This document shows, piece by piece, positions 40,601 through 50,239 of a DNA stretch of 64,000 nt. Origin of the DNA: Limnohabitans sp. Bal53 (lineage in GTDB: Bacteria > Pseudomonadota > Gammaproteobacteria > Burkholderiales > Burkholderiaceae_C); the NCBI RefSeq assembly GCF_003063355.1, contig NZ_NESH01000004.1, forward strand, positions 1 to 64,000, written 5' to 3'. Position numbers and translations under genes: made by a program. Under the pieces are notes generated by a model. That model did not search any database and was not told the origin of the DNA. It worked only from the letters and a program-made list of their open reading frames with translations. Each line of letters opens with the position of its first letter. Position 1 is the stretch's first letter.

Positions 40601-40855
40601 ATGCCCAAGGCCGCCCCCACCGACCCCGCTGATGCCCCGGCAGCCCCCCTGCCCGCCACGTACGAAGCGGCGCTGGCAGAGTTGGAGTCCCTGGTGGGCC
40701 AGCTCGAATCGGGTCAAATGCCTTTGGACCAGCTCTTGACGGGCTACCAGCGCGGCGCGGCTTTGCTGGCTTTTTGCCGCGACAAGCTCAAGGCGGTGGA
40801 AGATCAGATCCAGGTGCTGGACGGCGGGCAACTCAAACCCTGGAGCGGCGCATGA
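40601..40855 (+). CDS. xseB: Exodeoxyribonuclease VII small subunit
   Basis: 84 residues: Ala/Pro-rich start, then [27 protein letters not shown] and [22 protein letters not shown], the helical-hairpin pattern of XseB. It forms the exonuclease with XseA (not in this window). ATGA overlap with ispA and coupling to dxs follow the order common in proteobacteria. Confidence 0.94.
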   Translation: MPKAAPTDPADAPAAPLPATYEAALAELESLVGQLESGQMPLDQLLTGYQRGAALLAFCRDKLKAVEDQIQVLDGGQLKPWSGA

Positions 40856-41754
40856 GTGTGGACTTGAAGGCTTGGATGCAACCGCATCTTGAACGGGTGG
40901 AGCAAGCTTTGTCGGCTGGTATCGTGGCCGAATCGCCTGCCGCATTGGGCCAGGCCATGCGCTACGCTGTGTTGGACGGTGGCAAACGCCTGCGCCCCTT
41001 GCTGGTGCTGGCCACCGCTGAGGCCGTGGGCAACGAGGCCAGTAGCCCAGCAGCCCTGAATGCGGCCTGTGCCATCGAGCTGATCCACGCTTATTCGCTG
41101 GTGCACGACGACATGCCTTGCATGGACAACGACGTGCTGCGGCGCGGCAAACCCACGGTTCATGTGCAGTTTGGCGAAGCCCAAGCCCTGTTGGCGGGTG
41201 ACGCTTTGCAGACCTTGGCCTTTGAATTTTTGACACCGCTGGATGGCAGCGTCTCTGCGCCGGTGCAAGCCGCTTGTGTGGGCTTGCTGGCTCGCGCTTC
41301 GGGTTACCAAGGCATGGCTGGGGGCCAAGCGATCGACTTGGCCAGCGTGGGTCAGCGCTTGAGCGAAGACCAGTTGCGTCAGATGCATCGCCTCAAAACT
41401 GGGGCGCTGCTGCTGTGCAGCGTTCAGATGGGCGTGGCTTGTGTGCCGGGCGTGCCCGAACCGGTACAAGCGGCTTTGACGCGCTTCGGCGAGGCCTTGG
41501 GCCTGGCCTTTCAGGTGGTGGACGATGTGCTGGATGTGACCGCTGATTCGGCCACCTTGGGCAAAACTGCAGGCAAGGACGAAGCGGCCGACAAGCCCAC
41601 TTATGTGGCCCTCATGGGGCTGGAAGCGGCCAAGGCGTATGCCGACAGCTTGGCGGCTCAGGCCATGCAGGCGCTGGCCAACACCGGCTTGCCCGAGGGC
41701 CGTTTGGCTGCGCTGCGTGCGCTCACCGCCATGGTGGTAGAAAGAAACAACTGA
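40852..41754 (+). CDS. ispA: Farnesyl/geranyl diphosphate synthase
   Basis: 300 residues, all-helical trans-prenyltransferase. First Asp-rich motif in [20 protein letters not shown] (~83-100), second in [11 protein letters not shown] (~222). Condenses IPP with DMAPP and GPP to make FPP. ATG 40852 overlaps the xseB stop by 4 nt; dxs follows after 1 nt. Confidence 0.95.
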   Translation: MSVDLKAWMQPHLERVEQALSAGIVAESPAALGQAMRYAVLDGGKRLRPLLVLATAEAVGNEASSPAALNAACAIELIHAYSLVHDDMPCMDNDVLRRGKPTVHVQFGEAQALLAGDALQTLAFEFLTPLDGSVSAPVQAACVGLLARASGYQGMAGGQAIDLASVGQRLSEDQLRQMHRLKTGALLLCSVQMGVACVPGVPEPVQAALTRFGEALGLAFQVVDDVLDVTADSATLGKTAGKDEAADKPTYVALMGLEAAKAYADSLAAQAMQALANTGLPEGRLAALRALTAMVVERNN

Positions 41755-41755
41755 C

Positions 41756-43624
41756 ATGAACGATTTGCTCAAGACCATCGATGCCCCGGCCGATCTGCGC
41801 CGATTGCAGCGCGCCGACTTGCCCCAGTTGGCCGATGAGTTGCGCCACTGCGTGCTGGACAACGTCTCTAAAACAGGGGGCCACCTGAGTTCCAACTTGG
41901 GGACCGTGGAGTTGACGGTGGCTTTGCACTATGTCTTCAACACCCCGGAAGACCGCATCGTCTGGGATGTGGGCCACCAGACCTACCCGCACAAAATCCT
42001 CACGGGTCGACGCCACCGCATGCCCACGCTGCGCCAATTCGGCGGCCTGTCGGGCTTTCCGCGCCGCGACGAGAGTGAATACGACACCTTTGGCACGGCG
42101 CACTCGTCCACCAGTATTTCGGCCGCTTTGGGCATGGCCTTGGCGGCCCGCCAAAAAGGCGAGTCGCGCCACTCGATCGCGGTGATCGGCGATGGCGCCA
42201 TGACCGCTGGCATGGCCTTCGAAGCCCTGAACAACGCGGGTGTTGAAGAGTGCAAGCTGCTGCTGATCCTGAACGACAACGACATGTCGATCAGCCCGCC
42301 CGTGGGCGCGCTCAACCGCTACCTGGCCCAGCTCATGAGCGGACGTTTTTATTCGGCGGCCAAGGCCGGGGCCAAGAACGTGCTGAAAAACGCACCGCCT
42401 CTGTTTGAGTTGGCCAAGCGCCTGGAAGAACATGCCAAAGGCATGGTCGTGCCCGCCACGCTGTTCGAGAAATTCGGCTTCAACTACATCGGCCCGATCG
42501 ACGGGCACGACTTGGAGTCGCTGATCCCGACGCTGGAGAACATCAAGCACCTGGACGGCCCGCAGTTTTTGCATGTGGTCACCAAAAAGGGCCAAGGCTA
42601 CGAGAAGGCGGAGGCCGATCCGGTGGCTTACCACGGCCCCGGCAAGTTCGACCCGAGTGTGGGCCTGGTGCCTTCGGCCACACCCGCCAAAACCACTTTC
42701 ACCCAGGTGTTTGGCCAGTGGCTGTGCGACATGGCCGAGAAAGACATGCGCCTGGTGGGCATCACCCCTGCGATGCGCGAGGGCTCGGGCATGGTGGCTT
42801 TCCATCAGCGCTTTCCCAAGCGCTACTACGACGTGGGTATTGCTGAGCAGCACGCCGTGACCTTTGCCGCAGGCATGGCCTGCGAAGGCCTCAAGCCTGT
42901 CGTGGCTATTTATTCCACCTTTTTGCAGCGCGGCTATGACCAGTTGATCCACGATGTGGCGCTGCAAAACCTGCCTGTGGTGTTTGCGCTGGACCGCGCC
43001 GGTTTGGTGGGTGCCGACGGGGCCACTCACGCGGGGGCGTATGACATCGCCTACATCCGCTGCATTCCGAACATGAGTCTGGCCTGCCCGGCCGACGAAC
43101 GCGAGTGCCGCCAACTGCTGAGCACCGCATATGCACAAAACCACCCGGTGGCGGTGCGGTATCCGCGTGGTGCGGGCGTAGGCACCGATCCCGGCCGAGA
43201 TCTGGACACCCTGCCTTTTGGCAAAGGTGAAGTGCGTCGACAAGGTGAGAAATTGGCCATTTTGGCTTTTGGCACTTTGCTGGCGCCCGCATTGCAAGCG
43301 GCAGAAAAGCTCAACGCCACGGTGGTCAACATGCGCTGGGTCAAACCCCTCGATGTGGAGTTGTTGGCCCAAGTCGCACAAAGCCATGAGCGTTTGGTCA
43401 CGGTGGAGGAGGGCTGCATCATGGGCGGTGCGGGCAGCGCCGTGGGCGAAGCCTTGCAGCAGCTGAACCTGCAGCGCTCGGTGCTGCATCTGGGCTTGCC
43501 CGATACTTTCATCGAACACGGCGATCCGGCCAAGCTCTTGGCTTTGCAAGGCTTGGATGCGGCGGGTATTGAGGCGTCTATCCGTCAGCGCTGGCCCGAT
43601 TTAATTCAATTCAACAGGTCGTGA
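41756..43624 (+). CDS. dxs: 1-deoxy-D-xylulose-5-phosphate synthase
   Basis: First step of the MEP pathway, thiamine-diphosphate dependent. 622 residues. ThDP motif [15 protein letters not shown] near 145, transketolase Pyr domain with [15 protein letters not shown], and the C-terminal domain WVKPLD. Last gene of xseB-ispA-dxs; feeds ispH and ispA also present here. Confidence 0.98.
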   Translation: MNDLLKTIDAPADLRRLQRADLPQLADELRHCVLDNVSKTGGHLSSNLGTVELTVALHYVFNTPEDRIVWDVGHQTYPHKILTGRRHRMPTLRQFGGLSGFPRRDESEYDTFGTAHSSTSISAALGMALAARQKGESRHSIAVIGDGAMTAGMAFEALNNAGVEECKLLLILNDNDMSISPPVGALNRYLAQLMSGRFYSAAKAGAKNVLKNAPPLFELAKRLEEHAKGMVVPATLFEKFGFNYIGPIDGHDLESLIPTLENIKHLDGPQFLHVVTKKGQGYEKAEADPVAYHGPGKFDPSVGLVPSATPAKTTFTQVFGQWLCDMAEKDMRLVGITPAMREGSGMVAFHQRFPKRYYDVGIAEQHAVTFAAGMACEGLKPVVAIYSTFLQRGYDQLIHDVALQNLPVVFALDRAGLVGADGATHAGAYDIAYIRCIPNMSLACPADERECRQLLSTAYAQNHPVAVRYPRGAGVGTDPGRDLDTLPFGKGEVRRQGEKLAILAFGTLLAPALQAAEKLNATVVNMRWVKPLDVELLAQVAQSHERLVTVEEGCIMGGAGSAVGEALQQLNLQRSVLHLGLPDTFIEHGDPAKLLALQGLDAAGIEASIRQRWPDLIQFNRS

Positions 43625-43717
43625 AAAACTTTCATATTTTGTTGTTGGCTCAACTTTGTTGAATTTCTATCCCCAATAAAAGGGTAAACCCCTGTCTTTA
43701 AGGGTTCTGCAGCTTCC

Positions 43718-43723
43718 TACAAT
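43718..43723 (+). promoter_or_regulatory. Candidate -10 box upstream of the first TRAP dctP
   Basis: TACAAT, 70 nt before the dctP ATG. The -35 is unclear. Confidence 0.35.
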
Positions 43724-43744
43724 ACGGTTCGACTTGTGGGTCAG

Positions 43745-43770
43745 TGCCCAGGTAACCTGGGCATGTTTTT
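43745..43770 (+). terminator. Hairpin with T-tract in the dctP leader
   Basis: Stem TGCCCAGGT / ACCTGGGCA followed by TGTTTTT, between the candidate promoter and the dctP ribosome site (CAGGAG). It could end readthrough from dxs or act as an attenuator. Confidence 0.5.
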
Positions 43771-43793
43771 AATCTTTCAACAGGAGTCCTCTT

Positions 43794-44873
43794 ATGGATC
43801 GTCGTTCCGTCATTAAAAACGCTGGCATTGCCGGTATTTTGGCTGCGGGTGCTGCACCTGCCGTTCACGCTCAAGCCGCCTTGCGCTGGCGTCTGACATC
43901 CAGCTTCCCCAAGGCGCTGGACACTTTGTTTGGTGTGAACGATGTGTTCGCAGCCAAGGTCAAGGAAATGACCGGCGGCAAATTCGTAATCACGACCCAT
44001 GCGGCCGGTGAATTGGTGCCCGCATTCGGCACCATCGATGCCACCAAAGACGGTACCGTGGAAATGTCCAACACCGCGCCTTACTACTATTTCGGTAAGG
44101 ACGAGACATTTGCCTTGGGTTGCGCCATTCCCTTTGGTTTGAACAGCCGCCAGATGTCGGCCTGGATGTACCAGGGCAACGGCCTGAAGCTGTTCCGCGA
44201 GTTCTACAGCAACTACAACATCGTGAACTTCCCCATGGGCAACACAGGTGCCCAGATGGGTGGCTGGTTCCGCAAGCCTTTCAAGTCGCTGGCCGAGTTC
44301 AAAGGCACGAAGTTCCGTGTCGGCGGCTTCGGTGGCAAAGTGGTTGCCCGCATTGGCGGTGTGCCCCAGAACATTCCAGGCGGTGAAATTTACCAAGCCT
44401 TGGAAAAAGGCACGATCGACGCTGCCGAGTGGGTGGGTCCATACGACGATTTGAAACTGGGTTTCTACAAAGTGGCCAAGTACTATGCTTACCCAGGCTG
44501 GTGGGAAGGCGGTCCTCAGTTGGACCTGCACATCAACAAGCAAGCTTGGGACAGCCTGTCCAGCGAGTACAAGGCCATTGTGGAAGCCGCTTCGGTTTAC
44601 GCCCACAACGACATGCAAACCCGTTACGACGCCCGCAACGCGGCAGCGCTCAAGACGCTGGTGGCAGGTGGTGCCAAGTTGTTCCCATTCCCCAAAGACA
44701 TGATGGACGCGGCGTTCAAAGAGTCCGAGGCTTTGTACGCAGAGATTGGCGAGAAAAACGCCAACTGGAAAAAAATCTACGCCGACTACGCTGGTTTCCG
44801 CAAAGAAGCCAACCAGTGGTTCCGCTTCACCGAAGCCCGTTTCGACAACTTCATGCAATCGGCCAAGCTGTAA
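43794..44873 (+). CDS. dctP: TRAP transporter solute-binding protein (TakP-like)
   Basis: 359 residues. Tat-like or Sec signal (MDRRSVIKNAGIAGILAAG, cleavage near VHAQA), then the DctP fold of the larger TakP subgroup: LRWRLTSSFPKALDTLFG, KFRVGGFGGKVVARIGG (conserved carboxylate-binding Arg region) and EWVGPYDDLKLGFYKVAKYY. TakP members bind 2-oxo acids; the ligand here is unknown. Its permease genes dctQM follow only after an intervening regulator gene. Confidence 0.92.
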   Translation: MDRRSVIKNAGIAGILAAGAAPAVHAQAALRWRLTSSFPKALDTLFGVNDVFAAKVKEMTGGKFVITTHAAGELVPAFGTIDATKDGTVEMSNTAPYYYFGKDETFALGCAIPFGLNSRQMSAWMYQGNGLKLFREFYSNYNIVNFPMGNTGAQMGGWFRKPFKSLAEFKGTKFRVGGFGGKVVARIGGVPQNIPGGEIYQALEKGTIDAAEWVGPYDDLKLGFYKVAKYYAYPGWWEGGPQLDLHINKQAWDSLSSEYKAIVEAASVYAHNDMQTRYDARNAAALKTLVAGGAKLFPFPKDMMDAAFKESEALYAEIGEKNANWKKIYADYAGFRKEANQWFRFTEARFDNFMQSAKL

Positions 44874-44897
44874 TTCAGCCGCGCACGACCGCACTGC

Positions 44898-44924
44898 AAA
44901 AGGCCCTTCGGGGCCTTTTGTTTT
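44898..44924 (+). terminator. Rho-independent terminator after dctP
   Basis: Stem AAAAGGCCC / GGGCCTTTTG with TTCG loop and TTTT tail, 25 nt past the dctP stop. It separates dctP from the regulator and the permease genes. Confidence 0.9.
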
Positions 44925-44942
44925 GAGCGGTGCACAGCGCCC

Positions 44943-46109
44943 ATGCCCCTCAGGCACACTTTCATGCAGCACATCGATCTTTCTTACCAATGGCAGCCTC
45001 AGAGCCGTGAGGCGGCGCGCAACCGCCAAAGCCCGTTGCGCAACCCGCTCATGGATTTGTTGCAGGCCGTGCGCCATGCGGGCTCTATTGCGGGGGCGGC
45101 CAAGTTTCTGAATTTGTCTTATCGGCATGTGTGGGGTGAGCTCAAGCGCTGGGAGCAAGCCATGGGGCAGCCCTTGATTCTTTGGGAAAAAGGCCAAGCA
45201 GCAAGGCTGTCGGGCTTTGCAGACAAATTGTTGTGGGCCGAGCGACAAGCGCAAGCCCGTTTGGCGCCTCAAATCAGTGCGCTCCAAGCGGAGCTCGAAA
45301 AAACTTTCGCCGTGGCCTTCGACCCCGACCACCAAGTCTTGCCGATTTTTGCCAGCCATGACGACGCGCTGGTCGGGTTGCGCGAGACGGCGGCGGCGCA
45401 GTCATTGCATTTGGATCTTCGTTTTTGTGGCAGCGTGGATGCCATCCGTGCCTTGAACGAGGGGCGTTGTCATGTGGCCGGGTTTCATGCGCCGTGGCAG
45501 CCTGGCGCGCAATCTTTGGTGGCGCGCACTTACAAGCCTTTGCTCAAGCCTGGGCTGCACAAGCTGATGGGTTTCGCCACACGCGAGCAAGGCTTGATGG
45601 TGGCCCCAGGCAATCCACGGCGCTTGCAGGGGGTGCGTGATCTTTTTCAAAGCGGTGTTCGATTTGTCAATCGAAGTGTGGGGACAGGCACACGTTTGTT
45701 GTTGGACCAGAGCCTGGAAGAAGCCGGTTTGGCAGCAGCGAACTTGACGGGCTACGACCACGAAGAAAATTCACATGCCGCTGTGGCCGCCTGTATTGCG
45801 TCCGGGCAGGCCGATGCGGGATTGGGCATTGCCAGTGCTGCACATGTGCAAGGTCTGGATTTTGTGGCCTTGTCACAAGAGCACTATTGGTTGGTGTGTC
45901 TGGCCTCGGCCTTGGAGACAGCGCCGGTCCAGCAGCTGCGGCGGCTCCTGCACAGCGCGGCATGGCAAGCCCATTTGCAGTCCATGCCGGGTTACACCCC
46001 ATCGGCGTGGACAGGTCAGGTCCAGTCTTTGCGCAGCATGTTGCCGTGGTGGACATTCAAAACCCAGCGGGCAGGTGACAGGGTTAACCCTCAATTTACA
46101 AGCCCCTGA
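44943..46109 (+). CDS. ModE-like HTH plus periplasmic-binding-protein-like regulator
   Basis: 388 residues. Residues ~33-85 form a winged helix of the ModE/LysR type (PLMDLLQAVRHAGSIAGAAKFL, SYRHVWGELKRWEQAMGQPL). Residues ~120-370 look like a type II periplasmic-binding domain used as ligand sensor (VLPIFASHDDALVGL, HVAGFHAPWQ, FVNRSVGTGTRLLLDQSLEEAG, ADAGLGIASAA). Such one-component regulators occur with molybdate/tungstate genes, and the tup importer lies 2.7 kb downstream, so an oxyanion or pterin-cofactor ligand is plausible (inference). ATG 44943 or 44964 could be the start. It splits dctP from dctQM. Confidence 0.8.
   Translation: MPLRHTFMQHIDLSYQWQPQSREAARNRQSPLRNPLMDLLQAVRHAGSIAGAAKFLNLSYRHVWGELKRWEQAMGQPLILWEKGQAARLSGFADKLLWAERQAQARLAPQISALQAELEKTFAVAFDPDHQVLPIFASHDDALVGLRETAAAQSLHLDLRFCGSVDAIRALNEGRCHVAGFHAPWQPGAQSLVARTYKPLLKPGLHKLMGFATREQGLMVAPGNPRRLQGVRDLFQSGVRFVNRSVGTGTRLLLDQSLEEAGLAAANLTGYDHEENSHAAVAACIASGQADAGLGIASAAHVQGLDFVALSQEHYWLVCLASALETAPVQQLRRLLHSAAWQAHLQSMPGYTPSAWTGQVQSLRSMLPWWTFKTQRAGDRVNPQFTSP
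46080..46091. promoter_or_regulatory. 12-bp perfect palindrome at the end of the ModE-like gene
   Basis: AGGGTTAACCCT, ~125 nt upstream of dctQ. The same half-sites in opposite arrangement occur before the AOR operon (52211-52231). Possible operator. Confidence 0.3.
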
Positions 46110-46216
46110 AATGACTTCCACGACATTGCCAAAAATATCACCCTCGCATTTCACGTTTTTCGGTATTTGAATGTCTGCAGGGTCCTACAATGGCCCCTGT
46201 TTTTCCGGAGTAAGCC

Positions 46217-46819
46217 ATGTCTTTTTTCATGATGATTTCACGCGGAATTGACCGCTTGAATCAAACCGTTGGGCAACTCACCACCTGGTTGATTTTGGTC
46301 ACCACTTTGATCAGCGCAGGCAATGCGATCGTCCGCAAGGCCTTTGATCTCAGCTCCAATGCCTTGCTTGAAGTTCAGTGGTATTTGTTTGCTGCGGTGT
46401 TCATGCTGGGGGCGGGTTATGGCTTTTTGAAAAACTCGCATGTGCGCATTGATTTCATCTCCGGCATGCTCAGTCCGCGCACCCGCAATTGGATCGATGT
46501 AGGCGGCATCTTGTTGGCCTTGTTTCCTTTTTGCCTCATTTGCATTTACCTGTCTTGGCCGCTGTTCGTTCAGGCCTACGACACGGGTGAAATGTCTTCC
46601 AATGCAGGTGGCCTCATCCGCTGGCCTGTTTATGCGCTGGTGCCTGCCGGCTTTGCCTTGCTCATGCTGCAAGGTGTGTCGGAGTTGATCAAGCGTTTGT
46701 CATTTTTGATGGGTCAGGGTGAAGACGTTTTGTCTTCCGAAGAAGCCATGTCTGACGAACAAAAAGAATTGCTGGCGTTGGAAAAGCTGGCACAAGAGCA
46801 AGCGCAGGGAGCACGTTGA
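46217..46819 (+). CDS. dctQ: TRAP transporter small permease
   Basis: 200 residues with four membrane helices (LTTWLILVTTLISAGNAI, LEVQWYLFAAVFMLGAGYGF, ILLALFPFCLICIYLSW, YALVPAGFALLMLQGVSELI) and a charged Glu/Gln-rich cytosolic tail. DctQ family. A TACAAT box and TTCCGGAG ribosome site precede it, so it may have its own promoter. The stop overlaps the dctM ATG (TGATG). Confidence 0.9.
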   Translation: MSFFMMISRGIDRLNQTVGQLTTWLILVTTLISAGNAIVRKAFDLSSNALLEVQWYLFAAVFMLGAGYGFLKNSHVRIDFISGMLSPRTRNWIDVGGILLALFPFCLICIYLSWPLFVQAYDTGEMSSNAGGLIRWPVYALVPAGFALLMLQGVSELIKRLSFLMGQGEDVLSSEEAMSDEQKELLALEKLAQEQAQGAR

Positions 46820-48606
46820 TGGAAACCACTTTTCTGGCAATCAATTTTGTGCCAATCATGTTTGGCGGCTTGCTGCTGCTGCTGCTGACGGGATTCCCCG
46901 TTGCATTTGCGTTGGCCGCATGCGGCTTGGCTTTCGGTTTCATCGGCATGGAGGCTGGCATTTTCCCGCCTTCGTTGTTCCAAGCCTTGCCTTTGCGCAT
47001 CTTTGGCATCATGCAAAACGACACCTTGCTGGCCATCCCGTTTTTCACCTTCATGGGCATCATCTTGCAAAAATCTGGCATGGCCGAAGACCTGCTGGAA
47101 ACCGTTGGGCAGGTGTTCGGTCCTGTTCGCGGCGGCGTAGCGATTGCCGTGGTCTTGGTTGGTGCCTTGCTGGCAGCGACCACAGGCGTGGTGGCTGCTG
47201 CCGTGATTTCCATGGGCTTGATTTCACTGCCCATCATGCTGCGATACGGATACAGCCGGGTCATTGCCACGGGGGCCATCACGGCCTCTGGCACTTTGGC
47301 ACAAGCGCTGCCGCCGTCTTTGGTGTTGATCGTTTTGGCTGACCAAATGGGCCGCTCTGTGGGCGACATGTACGCCGGTGCTTTGCTGCCGGGTTTGTTG
47401 CTGGTGGGCCTGTATGTGTTGTTCATCATCGGCGTCGCCATCTTCAAGCCAGCCATGGTGCCCGCCTTGCCGCCGGAGGCGCGCATCTACCGTGAGCCCA
47501 ATGGCAAGTCGGGCCATGTCTCGCTGTTGTTCTTGCTGATTTTGTGCACTGTGGTGGGTTTTGCTTGGACCTCGGCGCATGACACCATCATGATGACTTG
47601 GATGGAGCGCACCCAAGCGGCCCCTGCAGACGAAGTCGTGATCATGTCAATGACTGTCGCCTCTTTGGTGGCCTTGTCCTTGGCGGTGTTCAATCGGGTC
47701 ACGGGTATGGGCCTGTTGTCCAAGTTGGCTGAGCAGGTCACCTTTGTTTTGATGCCGCCGCTGATCCTGATTTTCTTGGTCCTAGGCACCATCTTTTTGG
47801 GTGTGGCCACACCCACCGAAGGCGGTGCCATGGGGGCTTTGGGTGCCTTGATTCTGGCCATCGGCAAGCGCCGTTTGAGCATGCCCTTGATGAATCAGGC
47901 CTTGGAGAACACGGCCAAGCTCGCTTCTTTTGTGTTGTTCATCCTCATTGGCTCCACGGTCTTCAGCTTCACCTTCAACGCGGCCGATGGCCACATCTGG
48001 GTGGAGCATCTGTTCCTGGACATGCCCGGGGGAGCGATCGGTTTCTTGATCGTGGTGAACCTCCTGATCTTCATTTTGGGCATGTTCATCGATTTCTTTG
48101 AAATCGCTTTCATCGTCATCCCAATCTTGGCCCCTGTGGCTGAGAAGATCTTGCCCGGCATGGTGCCCGGGATGACCGCTGATCAAGCCATGATCTGGTT
48201 TGGCGTGATTGTGGCGATGAACCTGCAGACCTCTTTCTTGACGCCGCCCTTTGGTTTTGCTTTGTTTTATTTGCGCAGTGTCTCTCCCAAGAACGATTAC
48301 AAAGACCGCATAACGGGCGAGAACATCGCTGCGGTCAAGACCACAGAGATCTACAAAGGCTCGATCGCTTTCATCGTGCTCCAGTTGATCATGGTGGCGA
48401 GCATCATTGCTTTCCCGAACTTGGTGACCGGTGGAATCCAAGAGGGTGTCAAAATTGATGCAGACGCGGCTTTGGAGCAGATGCTTGAGGCTGAAAACCA
48501 GTCTCAGGACGAACAAGCCGACGAACTTCAGCCCGAAAGTGAGGAGGCGACTGAGGATGACCCAGCCAAGGCGCTTGAAGCCGACATGAAGGCCAACAAG
48601 CAATAA
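46819..48606 (+). CDS. dctM: TRAP transporter large permease
   Basis: 595 residues, larger than the usual ~430: ~12-13 membrane helices (FGGLLLLLLTGFPVAFALAA, GGVAIAVVLVGALLAATTG...) with a long loop at ~215-280 and an acidic C-terminal tail (EEATEDDPAKALEADMKANK). The longer form is typical of the TakQM/mannitol-chloroaromatic type that pairs with TakP-like binding proteins. Sodium-driven import with dctP and dctQ. ATG 46819 chosen over the TTG before it. Confidence 0.92.
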   Translation: METTFLAINFVPIMFGGLLLLLLTGFPVAFALAACGLAFGFIGMEAGIFPPSLFQALPLRIFGIMQNDTLLAIPFFTFMGIILQKSGMAEDLLETVGQVFGPVRGGVAIAVVLVGALLAATTGVVAAAVISMGLISLPIMLRYGYSRVIATGAITASGTLAQALPPSLVLIVLADQMGRSVGDMYAGALLPGLLLVGLYVLFIIGVAIFKPAMVPALPPEARIYREPNGKSGHVSLLFLLILCTVVGFAWTSAHDTIMMTWMERTQAAPADEVVIMSMTVASLVALSLAVFNRVTGMGLLSKLAEQVTFVLMPPLILIFLVLGTIFLGVATPTEGGAMGALGALILAIGKRRLSMPLMNQALENTAKLASFVLFILIGSTVFSFTFNAADGHIWVEHLFLDMPGGAIGFLIVVNLLIFILGMFIDFFEIAFIVIPILAPVAEKILPGMVPGMTADQAMIWFGVIVAMNLQTSFLTPPFGFALFYLRSVSPKNDYKDRITGENIAAVKTTEIYKGSIAFIVLQLIMVASIIAFPNLVTGGIQEGVKIDADAALEQMLEAENQSQDEQADELQPESEEATEDDPAKALEADMKANKQ

Positions 48607-48622
48607 GTGGGTCTGCCTACAT

Positions 48623-48656
48623 CACAAAAAAACCCGGATCTCCGGGTTTTTTTGTG
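48623..48656. terminator. Rho-independent terminator after dctM
   Basis: CACAAAAAAACCCGGA / TCCGGGTTTTTTTGTG, nearly perfect, with T-run. Separates the TRAP genes from the tungstate transporter. Confidence 0.92.
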
Positions 48657-48776
48657 GACGCCCGTATTGGTGCTCAAGTCATCAACATGGTGCGGGTGCG
48701 GCCTATGCAAAACGGTTCATAGTGGACACTCCTGATGCATGGGCCTGTGCATGTCCCTTAGCATCCAAAGCGTTGT

Positions 48777-49520
48777 ATGAACACTTTCACTGACAGCGCC
48801 TTGACGGCGCTGAAGCTCATCTCTTCCTTTGACCCTGCCCTGTGGGTGGTGGTGTCCCGGTCTTTGTCCGTGAGTGCCACGGCCTGCCTGCTGGCCTATG
48901 GCGTTGGTGTAGTGCTGGGGGCTTGGTTGGCTGTGTCGCGTTTTCGGGGGCGGGGCGCGGTGCTGGTGGGTTTGAACACTTTGCTGGCGCTGCCTTCGGT
49001 GGTGGTGGGCCTGGTGGTGTATTTGCTGCTGTCGCGCACCGGGCCATTGGGTTTTTTGGGCTGGATGTTCAGTTTCAAGGCCATGGTGCTGGCCCAGTTC
49101 ATTTTGGTGGTGCCCGTGGTGGCCGCGCTCACGCGCCAAGTGGTCGAAGACGTGGAGCGCCAGCATGGCGAGCAGTGGGCATCACTCGGTGCTGGGCCTT
49201 GGGTGCGCAGTTTGCTGCTGGCCTGGGACGAACGCCTGGCCTTGCTGACCATTGGCGTGACTGCTTTTGGCCGCGCCATCTCGGAGGTGGGTGCGGTGAT
49301 GATTGTGGGCGGCAACATCGATGGCTTCACGCGGGTCATGACCACCGCCATTGCATTGGAGACCAGCAAAGGCGATTTGCCGCTGGCGCTGGGGCTGGGC
49401 ATGGTCTTGCTGGCGGTGGTGCTGTTGCTCAATGCGTTGGTGGCGGGGCTACGCCTCTGGGGTGAGCGGCGCAACACGCGACCTGCGCCTGAGGGCAGAA
49501 CCTTCGGGGTGCAGCCATGA
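48777..49520 (+). CDS. tupB: Tungstate (molybdate) ABC transporter permease, TupB-like
   Basis: 247 residues with ~5-6 helices and the EAA-type cytosolic loop EDVERQHGEQWASLGAGPWVRSLLL (~120-145). FGRAISEVGAVMIVGGNIDGFTRVMTTAI is the TupB/ModB-like helix region. First gene of a three-gene unit in the order permease, ATPase, binding protein. ATG 48777; overlaps the ATPase start (ATGA). Confidence 0.88.
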   Translation: MNTFTDSALTALKLISSFDPALWVVVSRSLSVSATACLLAYGVGVVLGAWLAVSRFRGRGAVLVGLNTLLALPSVVVGLVVYLLLSRTGPLGFLGWMFSFKAMVLAQFILVVPVVAALTRQVVEDVERQHGEQWASLGAGPWVRSLLLAWDERLALLTIGVTAFGRAISEVGAVMIVGGNIDGFTRVMTTAIALETSKGDLPLALGLGMVLLAVVLLLNALVAGLRLWGERRNTRPAPEGRTFGVQP

Positions 49521-50239
49521 TCGCCACACAGATCGGTCTGGAGGCGGTGAGCGTGCAATTGGGGGCGCAGGCGGCCTTGACGGGCGTGAGCTTGCGCATC
49601 GAGGCGGGCGAGCGCGTGGCCCTGGTGGGTGCCAATGGCTCGGGCAAAAGTACTTTGCTGCGCACCATGCATGGACTGGTGCCTCCTACGCAAGGCCAGC
49701 TGCAACAAGCGCCGGGAGTGCGCCAGGCCATGCTCTTCCAAAGGCCGCATTTGTTGCGCCTGTCGGCACAGAACAACGTGGCGCTGGGCTTGTGGCTGGA
49801 CCGCACACGCGGTCTGTCTTGGGCCGCTGCCAAGGTGCTCGCTCTGCAGGCCTTGGAGCGCGTGGGATTGTTGTCAGTGGCGCAGCAAAACGGCCGCCAG
49901 ATGTCGGGCGGGCAGCAGCAGCGTTTGGCTTTGGCCCGCGCCTGGGCACGCCAGCCCGATGTGCTGCTGCTGGACGAACCCACGGCCAGCCTGGACCCGC
50001 ACGCCAAACGCGAAGTCGAAGCCTTGATGGCCGAATTTGCCTGTGCGCCAGAGCGTCCGCTGACCCTGGTCTGGGCCAGCCACAACCTGGGCCAAGTCAA
50101 GCGCTTGGCCACCCGCGTCATTTATCTGGAGTTCGGTCAAGTGATGGCCGATTTGCCTGTGACCGATTTTTTCAACCCCGAACTGCTGGCTGAACACAGC
50201 CCGGCAACCCATGCTTTTGTTCAAGGAGAACTTTCATGA
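49517..50239 (+). CDS. tupC: Tungstate ABC transporter ATPase, TupC-like
   Basis: 240 residues. Walker A GANGSGKST (~37-45), Q-loop MLFQRPHLL, signature [15 protein letters not shown] and Walker B LLLDEPTASLD. Cytosolic motor of the importer. ATGA overlaps at both ends tie it to the permease and binding-protein genes. Confidence 0.88.
   Translation: MIATQIGLEAVSVQLGAQAALTGVSLRIEAGERVALVGANGSGKSTLLRTMHGLVPPTQGQLQQAPGVRQAMLFQRPHLLRLSAQNNVALGLWLDRTRGLSWAAAKVLALQALERVGLLSVAQQNGRQMSGGQQQRLALARAWARQPDVLLLDEPTASLDPHAKREVEALMAEFACAPERPLTLVWASHNLGQVKRLATRVIYLEFGQVMADLPVTDFFNPELLAEHSPATHAFVQGELS

Noticed and set aside
41723..43549. 608-residue minus-strand open frame opposite dxs
   Set aside because: Antisense of dxs in a high-GC genome; composition is His/Gln/Arg-rich shadow type.
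43698..45359. 553-residue minus-strand open frame opposite dctP and the ModE-like gene
   Set aside because: Shadow frame crossing a terminator and two real genes.
48657..48776. Molybdenum/tungsten cofactor riboswitch before tupB
   Set aside because: I could not match the conserved Moco-motif segments or its helices; only short TGCATG repeats are seen.
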